From Ascaphus truei (Eukaryota; Chordata; Amphibia; Anura; Ascaphidae): a stretch of 64,000 bases of DNA. The position numbers were made by a program, and so were the translations under genes. The stretch is taken from assembly GCA_036426205.1 (NCBI GenBank), contig CM071569.1, positions 3,383,644-3,447,643 of the forward strand. Reading direction: 5' to 3'. Positions 1 through 11,364 of the stretch are shown in pieces (within the stretch, counting starts at the first letter, position 1; every line of letters begins with the position of its first letter). The notes below the pieces were generated by a model that was not told the origin of the DNA, did not search any database, and worked only from the letters and a program-made list of their open reading frames with translations.

Positions 1-1290
1 CCAGATGGCATAAATTCATGAATTGTAATGCAGTATATATATATATATATACTGTGCAGTATTGCAGCCAGCGGGAATAAAATGCTTCAATCCCTGCCTG
101 GAAAATAACCCAATGCACTCGGGCAGAAAACAGTCACAAACCTCAATACACCCGGGTATACCCGAATTCGTGGGACTAGCCGAGCTCGAATAAAGTGTGT
201 CGCCAGTGTATACAGCAATCAGGATACCGCATGATATCAACCAGGGGACCCCCACAATTTCAGAGAAATGGAATGCCTGTTAGCTGTATTTCTGTGATCA
301 TGTTCTGTGATCACGTTTCTGTGTGCCGAGCCGAGTACTCTAGTTGGTTCAGCTGCAGATGGAGGTCTGTTAAACGTATGTGCCGGACAAACCTATCAGG
401 ACACATATTCAGACAGACAGCCAACAGCCCAGCTAGGGAAACGGGGGAGGTCACCTAGACTAGCGCTTCTCATAGCAAGTTATTTTCCAACAGCAGCATC
501 TGCTTACTGGAAGAGCAAACCATAATCTCAGCTTTCGTAGACATTTTAGTAAGAGACAAAAAGTTAACCCATAATACGCCTGGGCCATCAGAAACAGTAC
601 AAGTCTTATTCTCCTTCCAGGTATATTATTCAACCGTTTCCGGTAATGATTACATTTTGCATGAACGTAACTGTTAACTGCCGCAGATTAGAAGTGTGTG
701 TCTGGCACAATATTCATTGCATGATAAGCTAATAGATTTAAATCCTAAAAGACCAAGGAATGGAGACTAATGGTAATTGTGAATTTCAAGCCCATCTCAT
801 TGGAATTAAATTATGTGAACATCTCAGCGGTTCTTCCTTACCAACACATATAAAGATCATATAATCTATGTGCCAGCCATAGCACACCAGGTGTGCCGCC
901 AGTCTGTCCTTTTTCAAAATGAACAGATCTTCCCATAAACCCATAGATAGCTGGGAGCAAACCTGGGCCACATAACCGTACCACAGAGCTGAAGAACAAA
1001 ATGTATCTTCAAATAAAAAATAGTTATGATGCTAAAAATGGTTTGTGTAAATCTGAAATATCCTCATCTGTATCCCAAAAATGCCTAACCTCTGCAATAC
1101 CCTTAGAATGTTGAATACAGGTACAGTATACAGGGAGGTGACATCGCATTATGCCCATTTTATACATATAGTATATATCCCCCTTTGGGATATCTTGAGG
1201 TGCCTGAAGTACTCCAACACAATAGCAGCAAGGAGATACAAATTGCACGAAAAAAATTACTAGCAAACTCTGGAAGCATGAGGTTTCACC
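1..1290. other. Unassigned non-coding DNA
   Basis: I see no convincing coding region. Stop-free frames are all under 90 codons and lack recognisable motifs. A (TA)n run lies at 34-51. Positions about 690-850 are AT-rich but not simple repeat, with TAATTG and ATTA cores typical of vertebrate noncoding regulatory DNA; this is only a candidate. Confidence 0.5.
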
Positions 1291-1296
1291 TTTCCG

Positions 1297-1297
1297 T

Positions 1298-1328
<31 letters not shown>

Positions 1329-1376
1329 TATATATATCATATATTATATATAATATTATAATATCTAATATATATT
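1297..1376. repeat. (TA)n-rich microsatellite
   Basis: A nearly pure AT/TA dinucleotide tract with occasional AA and TT slips. It abuts the left arm of the TIR element starting at 1381. Confidence 0.9.
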
Positions 1377-1380
1377 TGAA

Positions 1381-2074
1381 GCAAATAAAAATATCACTTG
1401 TGAGCACATTCACCGTCTTTGACTGAGGACCGGGGTATAATCAAAACACCGAACGCTGGGGATCATTATCTTAGCAAAAATGCGAAAGAGGAACCTAAAT
1501 GTGGAGTGGGTGTGGAAAGGTGTTATTTTTGTTTAATTTTAGATGTGTTAATGTTTTTACTTTTACGTGTGTGGTGGTGGGTGGGTGATTTGAGTACTTG
1601 GGTGTGCTTATCCTTTAGTGGAAGATCCAGTGGAGATGGTAAGAGGTGTGCTTGAGGTAGTGGTAGGAGTGGCGGGTTGAGTATTTTTGGTGCATGATTT
1701 GTGTCGATCTGGGGATTGTGGGATGGTGGTGGTTGGAGTGGTTACCGGAACGATTGGAGCTACGTTGATGTTGTAGCGGGTCTGATGGGGTGGGTGCTTG
1801 CCGGGAGCTTAGGGTTTGTGGTTATTAGGGGGCTATGTTATGTGTTGGTTTTCCCCCAACAAACCTGTTTTTCACAATTATCACCTAGCGTGCAGTGCTT
1901 CCAGTGCAGCAAGGGATTCTGGGAAATGTATGTGAATGAGCACACAGTGTCACCTTTTGCCTCAAATCCATTTTTACATGGAACCCACTGCATGCTAGGT
2001 GTTAGTAGCGAAAAGCAGGGTTGCAAACCTGTCTAAGACATGCGAATGTGCTCACAAGTGATATTTTTATTTGC
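1381..2074. mobile_element. TIR element with 31-bp perfect inverted ends
   Basis: The 31 bases at 1381-1411 (GCAAATAAAAATATCACTTG...) are the exact reverse complement of 2044-2074. The interior has no transposase-like frame, so this would be a non-autonomous (MITE-like) element of about 694 bp. A second, imperfect inverted pair lies inside at about 1881-1896 (CACCTAGCGTGCAGTG) and 1987-2002. No clear target-site duplication is visible because both flanks are AT-rich, so the superfamily is not assigned. Confidence 0.7.
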
Positions 2075-2771
2075 TATATGTTTTACGCTGGAGGGTTTTT
2101 CGTCACTTTTTTCACCCGCCATAACATATATATATATATACACACACACAATATATAAAGCTGCTATATATAGATATGTACACTTAACTTGCATAGAAGA
2201 GGCTGGTTCTCTGAATGAGATAGGACAACAGGAGATTTTTCTGACTTGTTATTACACAGTATTCATATACTGATGTTATACCACAATTTACTATTATATT
2301 ATTATTATTATTTGCTGGTTATATAGTGTGTTATTGTTATTTGTTAATTAACATTACATGATGTTCCACCATCAAGTGTGTCCATCACACACACACACAA
2401 AAACACACACCACACCACACACACACACTTACAAACACAGAACCACAGTGGAGGACACACTAAGAGTGACGCAGTTTTTGAGTCATGGCGTTATGTGCCT
2501 CTTATTGTTTAAGTTAATAATAATAAAAATATATCTAATTAGTGTACACGCTACTAAATATAACTACCAGTTTAATTGGGTTGCTTGCTTTAAGGACTGC
2601 CTGCTGACTGTTTTATAGCCATTAGCCAGTCAAACATTTCGAAACATTTAATTAATACAACTTGTATTATTTAACTGTGACTGATTGGACTGACCCCTGT
2701 CTGTGTGTAACCAGGTTCTGTTTACGCGTCTGGTCTCTGTGGCCTTGTTCTTTGCTTTATCTATTCTTCTT
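2075..2771. other. AT-rich non-coding DNA with short TA and CA microsatellites
   Basis: No gene seen. It holds a (TA)n/(CA)n run at about 2126-2151, an ATT-rich patch near 2295-2312 and a CA-rich tract at about 2387-2430. Confidence 0.6.
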
Positions 2772-2960
2772 TTTTCTCTCTCTCTCTCTCGGCCTCTCTC
2801 TCTCTCAGCCTCTCTCTCTCTCTCGCTCTGCCTCTCTCTCTGCCTCTCTCTCTCTGCCTCTCTCTCTCTCTGCCTCTCTCTCTCTCTCTCTGCCTCTCTC
2901 TCTCTCTCTGCCTCTCTCTCTCTCTCCCAGTCTCTCTCTCTCTCCCAGTCTCTCTCTCTC
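2772..2960. repeat. Pyrimidine (CT)n/TCTCTGCC compound microsatellite
   Basis: About 190 bp of almost pure C/T on the plus strand, with CTCTCT runs punctuated by GCC or CAG every 10-20 bases. Open frames through it on both strands are low-complexity Leu/Ser or Arg/Glu artefacts. Confidence 0.92.
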
Positions 2961-3030
2961 ATATCAAATCAAATAAGCTTTATTGGCATGAAGAAAGTAT
3001 GTTTAAGTATTGCCAAAGCATGAATAAAAG

Positions 3031-3186
3031 GGAGTAGGGTATAATGATCATACAGTACATGAATTACAGGGAGTAGGGTATAATGATTATACAGTACATG
3101 AATTACAGGGAGTAGGGCAAAATGATTATACAGTATATGAATTACAGGGGGTAGCATATAATGGGTACACAATACATGAATAACAA
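3031..3186. repeat. 39-bp minisatellite, four units
   Basis: Units start at 3031, 3070, 3109 and 3148, each 39 bp and beginning GGAGTAGGGTATAATGAT or a variant; divergence increases rightward. The preceding bases contain AAGCTTTATTGGCATGAA, which looks like the tail of an older dispersed repeat. The minus-strand frame across it is a translation of the repeat, not a gene. Confidence 0.85.
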
Positions 3187-3518
3187 GGGGGTAGGCGGAT
3201 GTGGGGGTTAGTCGGCATCTCTCAGCCTGTGACCGGTGCTGATATAGTGTGCAGCCAGTTAATTGTCGAGTATTTTTGGTGCTTGGTTTAATTAATTGTT
3301 GTGTATTTTTGGTGCTTGTTTTTTTTTTAGGTTGCCATTGACTGCCATGGTGGCAAATCATGCCATATTATATGGGCATGGTGTACCACTGTGCCAATCT
3401 ATGGGTAGAGGGTTGAGGTTGTTGACCCGGGGAGGGTGGTTTGGCATCCCGGGTGGGTAACGGGGGAAGGGGGTTAACCCCTTTCTGACAAGAGGGGGTA
3501 ACCAGGGTAAGCCCATCT
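3187..3518. repeat. R1 dispersed repeat, outer part
   Basis: Sequence such as GTATTTTTGGTGCTTG, AGGTTGCCATTGACTGCCA and the GGTTAACCCCTTTC block recurs near 27940, 28660-28840, 5200 and 29200. It is the outer arm of the R1 foldback family, and an LTR (3519-4809) separates it from the rest of this copy. Confidence 0.6.
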
Positions 3519-4809
3519 TGTTACACCTGAGATGGTGGGGTCCCTAGCAGCTACCTAGAACCATAAACCAGGGGCCAGGGATTATACATGTAAAAATAAA
3601 GTGACCCCTGCTTTTCCTGTTTACATGTTTCCTTTGCCCTAGAAAAGTGAAACTTCTTGTGTAAGTTTTATGTGGAATATTTGGGTCGAAATGCCATTAT
3701 TTTCTTTACAGGAGTTCGGGGGTCAAAGTTACCGGTAATCCCCTAATTATCCCCGGCGTGCAGGCACCATTTGCCGGTACGTGGGTTGAATTACACTGGG
3801 TCTGGCCAGGGTCCCCCACATGCCTGGTTTTCGAGCCCAGATATCTCAGATCCGTTTCCCTTATAATAATAAAGCTCCCCAAGGTCCATAGTTTATTAAA
3901 ATATGTTTAATAATGTTGTGTGCTTTTACTATAAATGTGTATTCAGTCAGCCCGGGCATCCATATAGGTGCCAGGGAGTCTGGATAGACATCGTAGTCCA
4001 AAGAGGAGATGGGATGTTGAGAGGTGCGGGCTGCTATGTGGCCGGGACAGGGCAGAGTACTGAGTCCGGAGAACAGAGACCCCATGTGAGGAGGACCCTC
4101 TGGTCTGCCAGACTCAGTGGAGCCTGCCCAGTAGGTGGCAATGGGTTAACTGGGAGAAGCGGCAAAATGTCGGTGCATTTCCCAGTGGTCTATTCCCAGA
4201 GGGCATCCTGAGTCGACTTGGTATGCCCCCTCCTCTGACGTCAGCCAAAGGACAAGCCCCTATTCCTATTGGCTGGTGGGGAGGAATTCCCACACTCTGT
4301 TTTGTTGCTCCTCCTACTTCAAAGCTCAACATAGAACAGCGGATGGTATGTAAGGAGAAGCCCCAGTCAGAGAACCAGACAATCTTGTGACTTGGGACGG
4401 TGATGCAAAGGCGGGCTTTTTAAAGTTGCTCTGTTACAAATAGCAGAGCAACCGGCTTCATTTTTGGAGCTAAGAAAGCCTGCCTTGCTGAGGCTAAGTC
4501 AGACACAAGGTCCAAGTTCTCGATTTAGAACGCAGCAGACACGGTTAGAGCTTCTAGCCGAAAAGAGGACCAGGAAGCCAAGATGTATATCCCAGTCAGG
4601 GTAAGCCTACCTAAGCAGGCGCCCTTCACCTATTTTAGCCCAGATTTTACCCCCAGCGCCCCAGTAAGTGTGTTTTTCGTCTGTATTTTGTGTATTCATT
4701 GTGTGTACGTGGGTTTACCGAAAATAAACTACATTTTATTCCACTACCTTGTTTTGCTTAGTGAATGATCCCGTTATAAAAGAGTTAAAAGTCCTGGTCT
4801 CCTGTGACA
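3519..4809 (+). mobile_element. Solo LTR, family LTR-B, plus orientation
   Basis: The segment begins TGTTACACCTGAGATGG and ends GGTCTCCTGTGACA, i.e. TG...CA ends. CCCAT stands just right of the end (4810-4814) and two bases left of the start (3512-3516), compatible with a 5-bp target duplication but not perfect. AATAAA at about 4722 near the 3' end fits plus-strand transcription. The terminal 120 bp match, inverted, the segment starting at 6785. Both flanks belong to the R1 repeat, so this LTR inserted into R1. No paired LTR is seen. Confidence 0.6.
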
Positions 4810-4814
4810 CCCAT

Positions 4815-6060
4815 AATTACTAAAGCGGTTACTAACCGCTAAAGTGATTAAGGGGTTGGTGCCCATTCATTTGTTTTTATTGTTATTGTTATTTTGCTGC
4901 CACGGAGGACGGGGAGTAAGACGAGGAGGAAGACGAGTACGGCCTTCATTATGTCAGGGGTAAGTGCAACTTTAATTTACTTTATGCTGGCTGGATAATG
5001 TTTTCTTTTTAATGGACAAAATAGCTATTATCTCGATCTGGATAGTAGTAATTTTGGCCATAATTGTACTGTATGAGTTGGGGGTGGGGAACGTGTGGAG
5101 GAGGTGGGTAGTAGTGTTGTTTTATTTTAATGTTTCTTGGGGGTAGGGGGATTGGGTGGAGGGGGTGGTTACCCCAGGGTGGGTGGTTAGGCCTACCGGG
5201 TGGGTAGCGGGAGTGTTTAACCCTTTCATTACCATGGTGGTTACCATGGCTATGGTAGTGAAGGGGTTAACTCCTCCCTCAACCTTCCCAGCAGCCCTAA
5301 CCATCCACCCTGGGGCAACTATCCCATCACCCACCCTCTGTACTCCCAAGAAAACAAGTACTCATGTTTAACCCCTTCATTGCCTTAGTAGCTAGCTGCT
5401 AAGGTAATTAAGCGGGTTTTGTTTACATTTTAATAATAGTGTACAGGGGGTCTGTGGAGCAGACCCGCATTAATTTTAGGTATGGCGACCCTCTACTTCC
5501 CGAGTGCCAGACCCAGTGTGGAGTGCCAGTATCCTAGCAGCCATGTTTAAATGTCCACGTGACCGGGACATTAAAAGGACAGGAGATACCGACACCCCAT
5601 ACTGTAACTCGGGAAGTAGGGGGCCCCCGGACCCGAAATTAAAGCAGTTCAGCTCTGGAGACCTCCTGCTACAGTACACGGTTATTACATTTTAAATAAA
5701 AACATTGTGAGCTGTGCAGAGAGATGCAGCTGTCTCTGTGCAGCTCTTACAGACTGCGGCCAGATCGCACGGGGGAGAACTGTGAATAAGGCTGAGATCA
5801 CATCGCTGCTGTCCCGAGCGGTATTGGCATTTTCCTACCTCACGGATTGAGACTTGTGGAAATGCTTTCAGATTTTTTCTGAATACCGTGATAACACAAA
5901 CGAAAAAACGTTAGATGGGGTCATGCCAAACCGTTCGATGGGGTCATGCCAAACCTTTCAATAGGGTCATGCCAAACCTTTCAATAGGGTCATGCCAAAC
6001 CGTTCGATGGGGTCATGCCAAACCGTTCAATGGGGTCATGCCAAACCGTTCGAGATGGCT
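4815..6060. repeat. R1 foldback repeat, copy 1
   Basis: This matches three other places in the window (26320-29880, 49560-51030 inverted and diverged, 58730-59740). Shared landmarks are GCGGTTACTAACCGCTAA, a block ending CTTCAT..GGCAGGGGTAAGT or a variant, the GTTAACCCCTTCATTACC block, and a segment containing an inverted pair around GATACCGACACCCCATAC. The small frames around 5122-5371 are translations of this repeat in both directions. No protein is encoded that I recognise. Confidence 0.7.
5914..6051. repeat. 23-bp tandem repeat, six units
   Basis: Six 23-bp units start at 5914, 5937, 5960, 5983, 6006 and 6029 with consensus GATGGGGTCATGCCAAACC plus GTTC or TTTC. The same unit occurs at 29800-29845 with identical flanking sequence (TTCTGAATACCGTGATAACA on the left), so the array is part of the R1 repeat. 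Confidence 0.92.
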
Positions 6061-6784
6061 GCAATTTTATCTTAGCTACTAGAAAAGGCCCCATAGTGTA
6101 TTGAAACACTTTCATTCAGCGTATCAGAGAAATCCTTCTGCTCTTTCTTTTAGGGCCGTGGAGTCGAATTGGAGAGGAGGTGATCGTTTTCTAAGACTTG
6201 CACAGAGAGACTTTTTGGATTTATAGATTGAAGACTTTAATTCCTGATGGGCTAAATAGACATTGATATTGGTGCTTTTATTTTATGATGCAGTAAAGTA
6301 CTATTTTCTTTATCTTAGGTCATTGAATGTTCTGGATTAGATTCCGATAACTATGAGATGTTTGGGTCTACGGTGGTCTTTATTTCACTGTGTAATAATG
6401 TACTTATCCCAAATTGTTTATGTTTCTTGCAGATGGAAAATCTGTTTTGTCTTCTGTCAGAAAGTGTTAAGATAACATATTATAAAAAGGGATATCTCAC
6501 ATACTGTACACTGCATTTACCAATACTATATGTGTATATATCTTTATGTCATGTTTCCCATTTATTCTTCTGTATCCCTTCCTGGCAGATTATTAATGGT
6601 TGTAGCAGCATTTAAATCAGTACAGATTCAATATCAGATGTAGGGCTTATATGTATTTGTTTCAATATTTGCAGTGACATTATTAAGTATTTTATGGTAT
6701 TAATACTGTTTTATATTATTGAGTTGTCTACTGTTTTATATTATTGAGTTGGTCTTTTCCACTGTAGTCAGTCTTTTAAGTGAC
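6061..6784. other. Unassigned AT-rich DNA
   Basis: No gene or clear repeat recognised. The 85-codon frame at 6358-6615 has no motif and sits in AT-rich sequence. A short direct duplication of CTGTTTTATATTATTGAGTT occurs at about 6707 and 6731. Confidence 0.5.
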
Positions 6785-8076
6785 TGTCACGGGAGACCAG
6801 GTACTTACACATTTAAAACCGGGATCATATCATTGAGCAAAGCCAATACGTAAAATAAATTGTAATTTATTCCGTAGACACAACACACATTGAATTACAA
6901 TAGGCGGAAGAAGATACACTTAAATGGGGGTCTGAGAGTCTGGAGTTGACAAACTGACTTTCCTAGTTCAAATAACATCTTTAAAACAGTCCAGTGCTGA
7001 AGTGGGGACTTAGAAAATATTACGGTTTAAAAAGTCCTGCAGCCTTTTTCCTTGCCATCTCCGCAAGGCGTCTCTTGGTCCGGTCTAACCCGTTCTTTCC
7101 CTTATGGCAAATTGGACTTTGGAATCACTTGGGAACACATAGAACCACATAGCACATGGAACACAAAAGAGAGAACAACAACAGAGAGACTTCTGGGATG
7201 GCGACTAGCTGTCTTATACACTTATCCACAGACAGTTAGAGAATTTCATCTGTAACCACTCACACACTTTGCCAGGTTTGTGAAAGCTGGCACCTCTGGC
7301 TTCAGAACAGTGAGAGAGCATGTGCACAAACCACCATCTTGCCCACTCACTATGCAAAAACCCAGCGGGATCAGTGCCTCTAAGTCTGGAAAAAGTGACA
7401 ACTGTCCAGGATGGCCTGTATTTCATCACATGATTTGGGATACTTAACTCAGCTATCCTGTGTAGAGGGCTTTCACACCTCTGCCAACATGTGTGACTTT
7501 GATCCAGGGACCTAGGCATAGACTGGATGGCTCCACACTCTATTAACCATAAGCCCCCCTCTGAGTCTTGCAGGACAAAAGACCCTGCCAGATTTAATGT
7601 ATAAAGTTAAAACACTGCTGCTTAATAAAATATACTTTTATACTCTTCTTTATTCAAATGTGCTAAGTCTATTTGGTGTGGGAGATAGAGTGAAAACCGT
7701 AACTATGGTTTTCCCCACTAGCCATATCTCTGTCACTCAATAAATAAACTTCTTATTTTAATAAAAACCTGCTCAGCCTTATCTTAATAAACCCCTCTCA
7801 GTTTTATAAATGACTGTAGCATCCCTGAAACCCTATACCAGAGTTAGGGTGACCATACCAACATGCTTGATACACTTTATTAAAGTCCTTTTGGTATGAG
7901 GAATGGAGGGGAAAACAAACTGTTTTCCTTCCCCAGCCACATCCCTGACACTCTGCAAACAGACTTTTTATTGTAATAAAACCCTCTCAGCCTATATATG
8001 GGCTGGAGTAAACCCTTACTCCTTATACCAGAGTTAGGGTGACCTGGGCAAGAACTCAGCAGCCCCTCCTGTTATA
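6785..8076 (-). mobile_element. LTR-B copy, minus orientation, far end uncertain
   Basis: It starts TGTCACGGGAGACCAGG, the reverse complement of the end of the LTR at 3519-4809. The similarity continues through GGGATCAT, GCAAA and the TTTATT that is AATAAA on the minus strand. The opposite end is not clear; the boundary given is approximate and no target duplication was confirmed. Its right part holds a tandem duplication (7650-8045). Confidence 0.45.
7650..8045. repeat. Tandem duplication of about 195 bp
   Basis: Two diverged copies follow each other, each ending ACCAGAGTTAGGGTGACC (at about 7837-7854 and 8027-8044). Each holds GTTTTCC..CCCCA..CCA, CTGTCACTC or CTGACACTC, and AATAAAACC-type blocks in the same order. 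Confidence 0.65.
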
Positions 8077-8605
8077 TTAGGGACACCTTGACTGTTTCAG
8101 GTACCCTTTTCTTCCCTGTGCCTCTTTTTACCTTTTCTGGTTTGTGCTGAAGCAGGACCTCCTAGTTGTGAGTCGCAAGAACGCTTTTCATGGTAGGGTT
8201 TTGACCGGAGCACAGCGTTTCAATGTAGCCGGGAATCTAACCTGAATCCTGGGTACATTTTTTGGGGTCTCCAGTAACTTTGGAACCCCGCTAAATAGAC
8301 GCAATCTGAAAGAAATTTCTCCGTCAAACCTACCCTGAAACTCACCGCCTAGAAATCTCCACTTGCTAGCACTCCTGGAAAGGGTTAAACATAAGAAATT
8401 GCAATTGTCGCATTTTTTATCACATGGTACAGTAATGCATGCACAATACACGGGTCCAAGAGCTGGCACTCTAGGACACCCAACACACAGTTCAGGGGCA
8501 ACCAAGTGGGCTTAACCTTTATTATAAAGCCTGGTTACCCCCTCACCGTCACAGTGACTATCCAATGTCATCAACTGCTGGATGAATTGAATATTTATTG
8601 TGAAA
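8077..8605. other. Unassigned non-coding DNA
   Basis: No gene recognised. The 105-codon minus frame at 8188-8505 has no motif I recognise and its surroundings look like repeat debris. Confidence 0.45.
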
Positions 8606-8711
8606 GTTGTGAATAAAAAACACAAGTCTGAGGATATGTTTTGCAGAATGACAAATAAGTTTATTGCAGTGTACAGTGCACACGCAGAGGAGAGTTTCAA
8701 AATAAATCTGT
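8606..8711 (-). repeat. Direct repeat, left copy (LTR-end-like)
   Basis: About 105 bp nearly identical to 10689-10795. On the minus strand it reads GCAATAAACTTATTTGTC followed by a T-rich stretch, like the polyadenylation region of an LTR. Similarity stops at both edges. Confidence 0.65.
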
Positions 8712-10670
8712 TTATTACCCCAAACACTCCACTGTAACTATTCTGCTAAAAAAAAATGAAATGCCTTGTATATAATGCATACCCTATTCATTTATGTAAC
8801 TATGTATCCCCTGTATTTAACCATATGCACAAGACACACCCATAAATGAGAGGTGACTCCCAAATTCATCCCTTCCTGGCAAACCCATTCTAGATTACAC
8901 AGCAATTTTGACAATAACCACTGCTTATGGACACCTTTGGAAAAAATAAATGGTTAAAAGTTATAACATACATCACATTCAGTTAATAGACAAATGATTT
9001 TGTATAAGACTTCACACTAATGTCTTGCTTTATATAATCTCTTTGCACAGTGCTGAGCACACGGTCAGCTTTATAATTTTAAAGACACTCTGCATATTCA
9101 TCTGACTAAAGAAAAAATTTTTTTTTATAAGACTTGTTCCTGGGCGTTTCACCAATTGACCCTGAAAAGATAAGATAACGGCACACCACGGCTTCTTCCT
9201 GAAAAATAATAATTATTGGATTGGAACTTTCGCTTAAAGTTTAAATACATGGAGCTTTATCCAGAGCCCTAAGAACTACATTTTTTATGGCCTCTCAAAA
9301 ATTAACCAACGGGCTTTTATATAGCTGAGCTTTATATAACTTCTTAACACACAAATAACTCCACACGTTCATGCTATTTCCCTACACTCAGTTCTTTTTA
9401 ATGTCTTCTGTTTGAACTTTCAGTTTCACTGACTTCATTCACTACAAATTTATGCTATCCTGTTGCAATTCTGTCCTTTCTCAAGCAACAATTTTACTTG
9501 CGGCACCGAAACTTGAGTTTATATCAGGAAATGATTAATAACCAGTTCTTGCATGTGGGGAAATGGAAGGAAAAGCTTATACAGTACATTTATAACTGAT
9601 TTCTGCGGCATCAGGTCAGCCGGGCCTGCCATGCATGACTTTAGCCACAAAAACCTCATAAAATCCAAAGATTTATACTGCCACAGACACACAGGGATTA
9701 CTGAAAGTTAGAAGGTTCCACTATGAGCCCTTGCGTTCGCATTCTTATGAATAAGAAAACCGGTGCGGCTGTTCATAGGTTCACGCTTCCTTCCATAGTA
9801 ATTTATTGCAAACAAACTTTTTTCTGATTGGGGTGGCATGCTTTTCACTGGGACTTGCATGTGTTTTTTCATTGGCCAACAAAACATATTTATATTGTCT
9901 CTTCTTGTTCTCTGTATCCATTCTTTATTATTTTTGTCTGCAGACACACAACCTCTAACGGCAAATTTTGAGAACTTTGGTTTCCCATTATTCTCCTGTT
10001 ACAGTAATCACATTTAATTGACCTGTACAATACACCTGATACAATAATCAGCGCAAGCTGATTGCGTACAACTCTTTTGGCATGTTATTGTTCTGATTTT
10101 TTTCACCATAACTATACCCAAGAAAACACTTGAATTACTTCAGCGGGTCCAACCCAGTCCTGATAAACCTTATACTTTTATAACATGGATACAGATAAGA
10201 CCTTCTAAACAGATATCCATAAATAAACTCACTTGGTATGTTAATGACAAGACAGAGCAAATGTACAATCAGGGACCCTTCCTGCTCAGACAACAAAAAT
10301 ATTTATCACAACCCAGGACAGTCTGAAAAACAATCCCTTAAGCATACAAACACTCACCTTCATCACCAAAACACCAAAACTTTTAACGGGACTCTCACCT
10401 TAATCCCAATAAAACTTAACATCTATAACACTTTAAAATGGATACAGGAACAGACAAATAAACTTATTTGAAACTGCTAGGTAAACCTGTCAATACAGAT
10501 TGAGACACCTTTCAAAACACATCTCTCTACACACCACTCAAAACAACTTTTTAAACTCAGGCTTTCCTCAAAAGGTGCCCTTTACCTTGATTCTTACGAG
10601 CGCTCAGATTTGAGTGACCGAGGAGTGTTTTTTTCAGGTGCTCAGCATCCGGTATATCTGGGTTTGTATT
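8712..10670 (-). other. Possible degraded retroelement interior
   Basis: This lies between two 105-bp direct repeats. There is no intact pol, and I could not assign any frame to gag, pol or env with confidence. The minus frame at 9708-9947 and plus frame at 10238-10471 are stop-free but motif-less. On the minus strand a QDWVGPAEV-like stretch (about 10130-10165) resembles the C-terminal region of integrases only superficially. Confidence 0.3.
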
Positions 10671-10680
10671 CGGTGCGCCA
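10671..10680 (-). promoter_or_regulatory. Primer-binding-site-like sequence
   Basis: On the minus strand the sequence just inside the right 105-bp repeat reads TGGCGCACCG, starting with the TGG expected of a tRNA-primed PBS. A possible splice donor (AAGGTAAAG) follows about 100 bases further on the minus strand. Only suggestive. Confidence 0.35.
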
Positions 10681-10688
10681 TCTGTATA

Positions 10689-11340
10689 AGTTGTGAATAA
10701 AAAACACAAGTCTGAGGATATGTTTTGCAGAATGACAAATAAGTTTATTGCAGTGTACGGTGCACACGCAGAGGAGAGTTTCAAAATAAAACTCTCCCCA
10801 TGACATGGTGGCATACCGACTTATTTATACACAAAATACTAAGCCCACGCCCCCTATACGAGGTTGCGTGTCGTCACTACGTAAACAAAATATGAACATG
10901 AACACATAGAGTTAATAACATTATTATGGGATGCATAAATTAAATGATTCAGCAATATTCCTTATACAAGCCGTTGCCCTTTCCTCTACATACGGAACTT
11001 CGTGGGGCCCCCCCTCGGAATGCGAGACAGTGCCTATCTGTCTCATATTTTCATAACATTGGCACTTTCCTCTTCTGCTGAAGGTCTTGTGGCTTAAGTG
11101 AACCGCTCAAATATCAATTGGAACTTCAGCAGAAAAAAAATGGCTTTTAAATTAACTTCCATACCAACTTTCATACAGACAATAGACAATATCAGGCACC
11201 TAAGATGGATGCTGACTCAAAATGGCGGCTTAGATCCCAGTGCTGTTTATGTCAGACCCCCCCTTACGTCATATTCTCACTTTGTCATTATATTGCAACA
11301 TACATTTTGTGACACATAGCGGTCGCCAATTTGTCGCATA
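10689..11340 (-). mobile_element. Putative 5' LTR of a degraded retroelement
   Basis: It includes the right copy of the 105-bp direct repeat (10689-10795) and then about 500 bp with no counterpart at the left copy. The minus-strand order would be U3, AATAAA, T-rich end, then the PBS-like bases at 10680-10671. The outer boundary is a guess. Confidence 0.3.
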
Positions 11341-11364
11341 CAGTGTGTGTATGTTGCTGCTTTT

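Noticed and set aside
2648..3023. Arg/Glu-rich and Leu/Ser-rich frames of about 105 codons
   Set aside because: Encoded entirely by the CT microsatellite.
3519..4809. A host promoter and first exon (ATG at 4582, GTAAG-like donor after it)
   Set aside because: The sequence has LTR-type ends and an inverted sister copy at 6785, so it is better explained as an LTR.
5914..6051. CRISPR-like array
   Set aside because: Units of 23 bp are contiguous without unique spacers; this is eukaryotic tandem repeat DNA.
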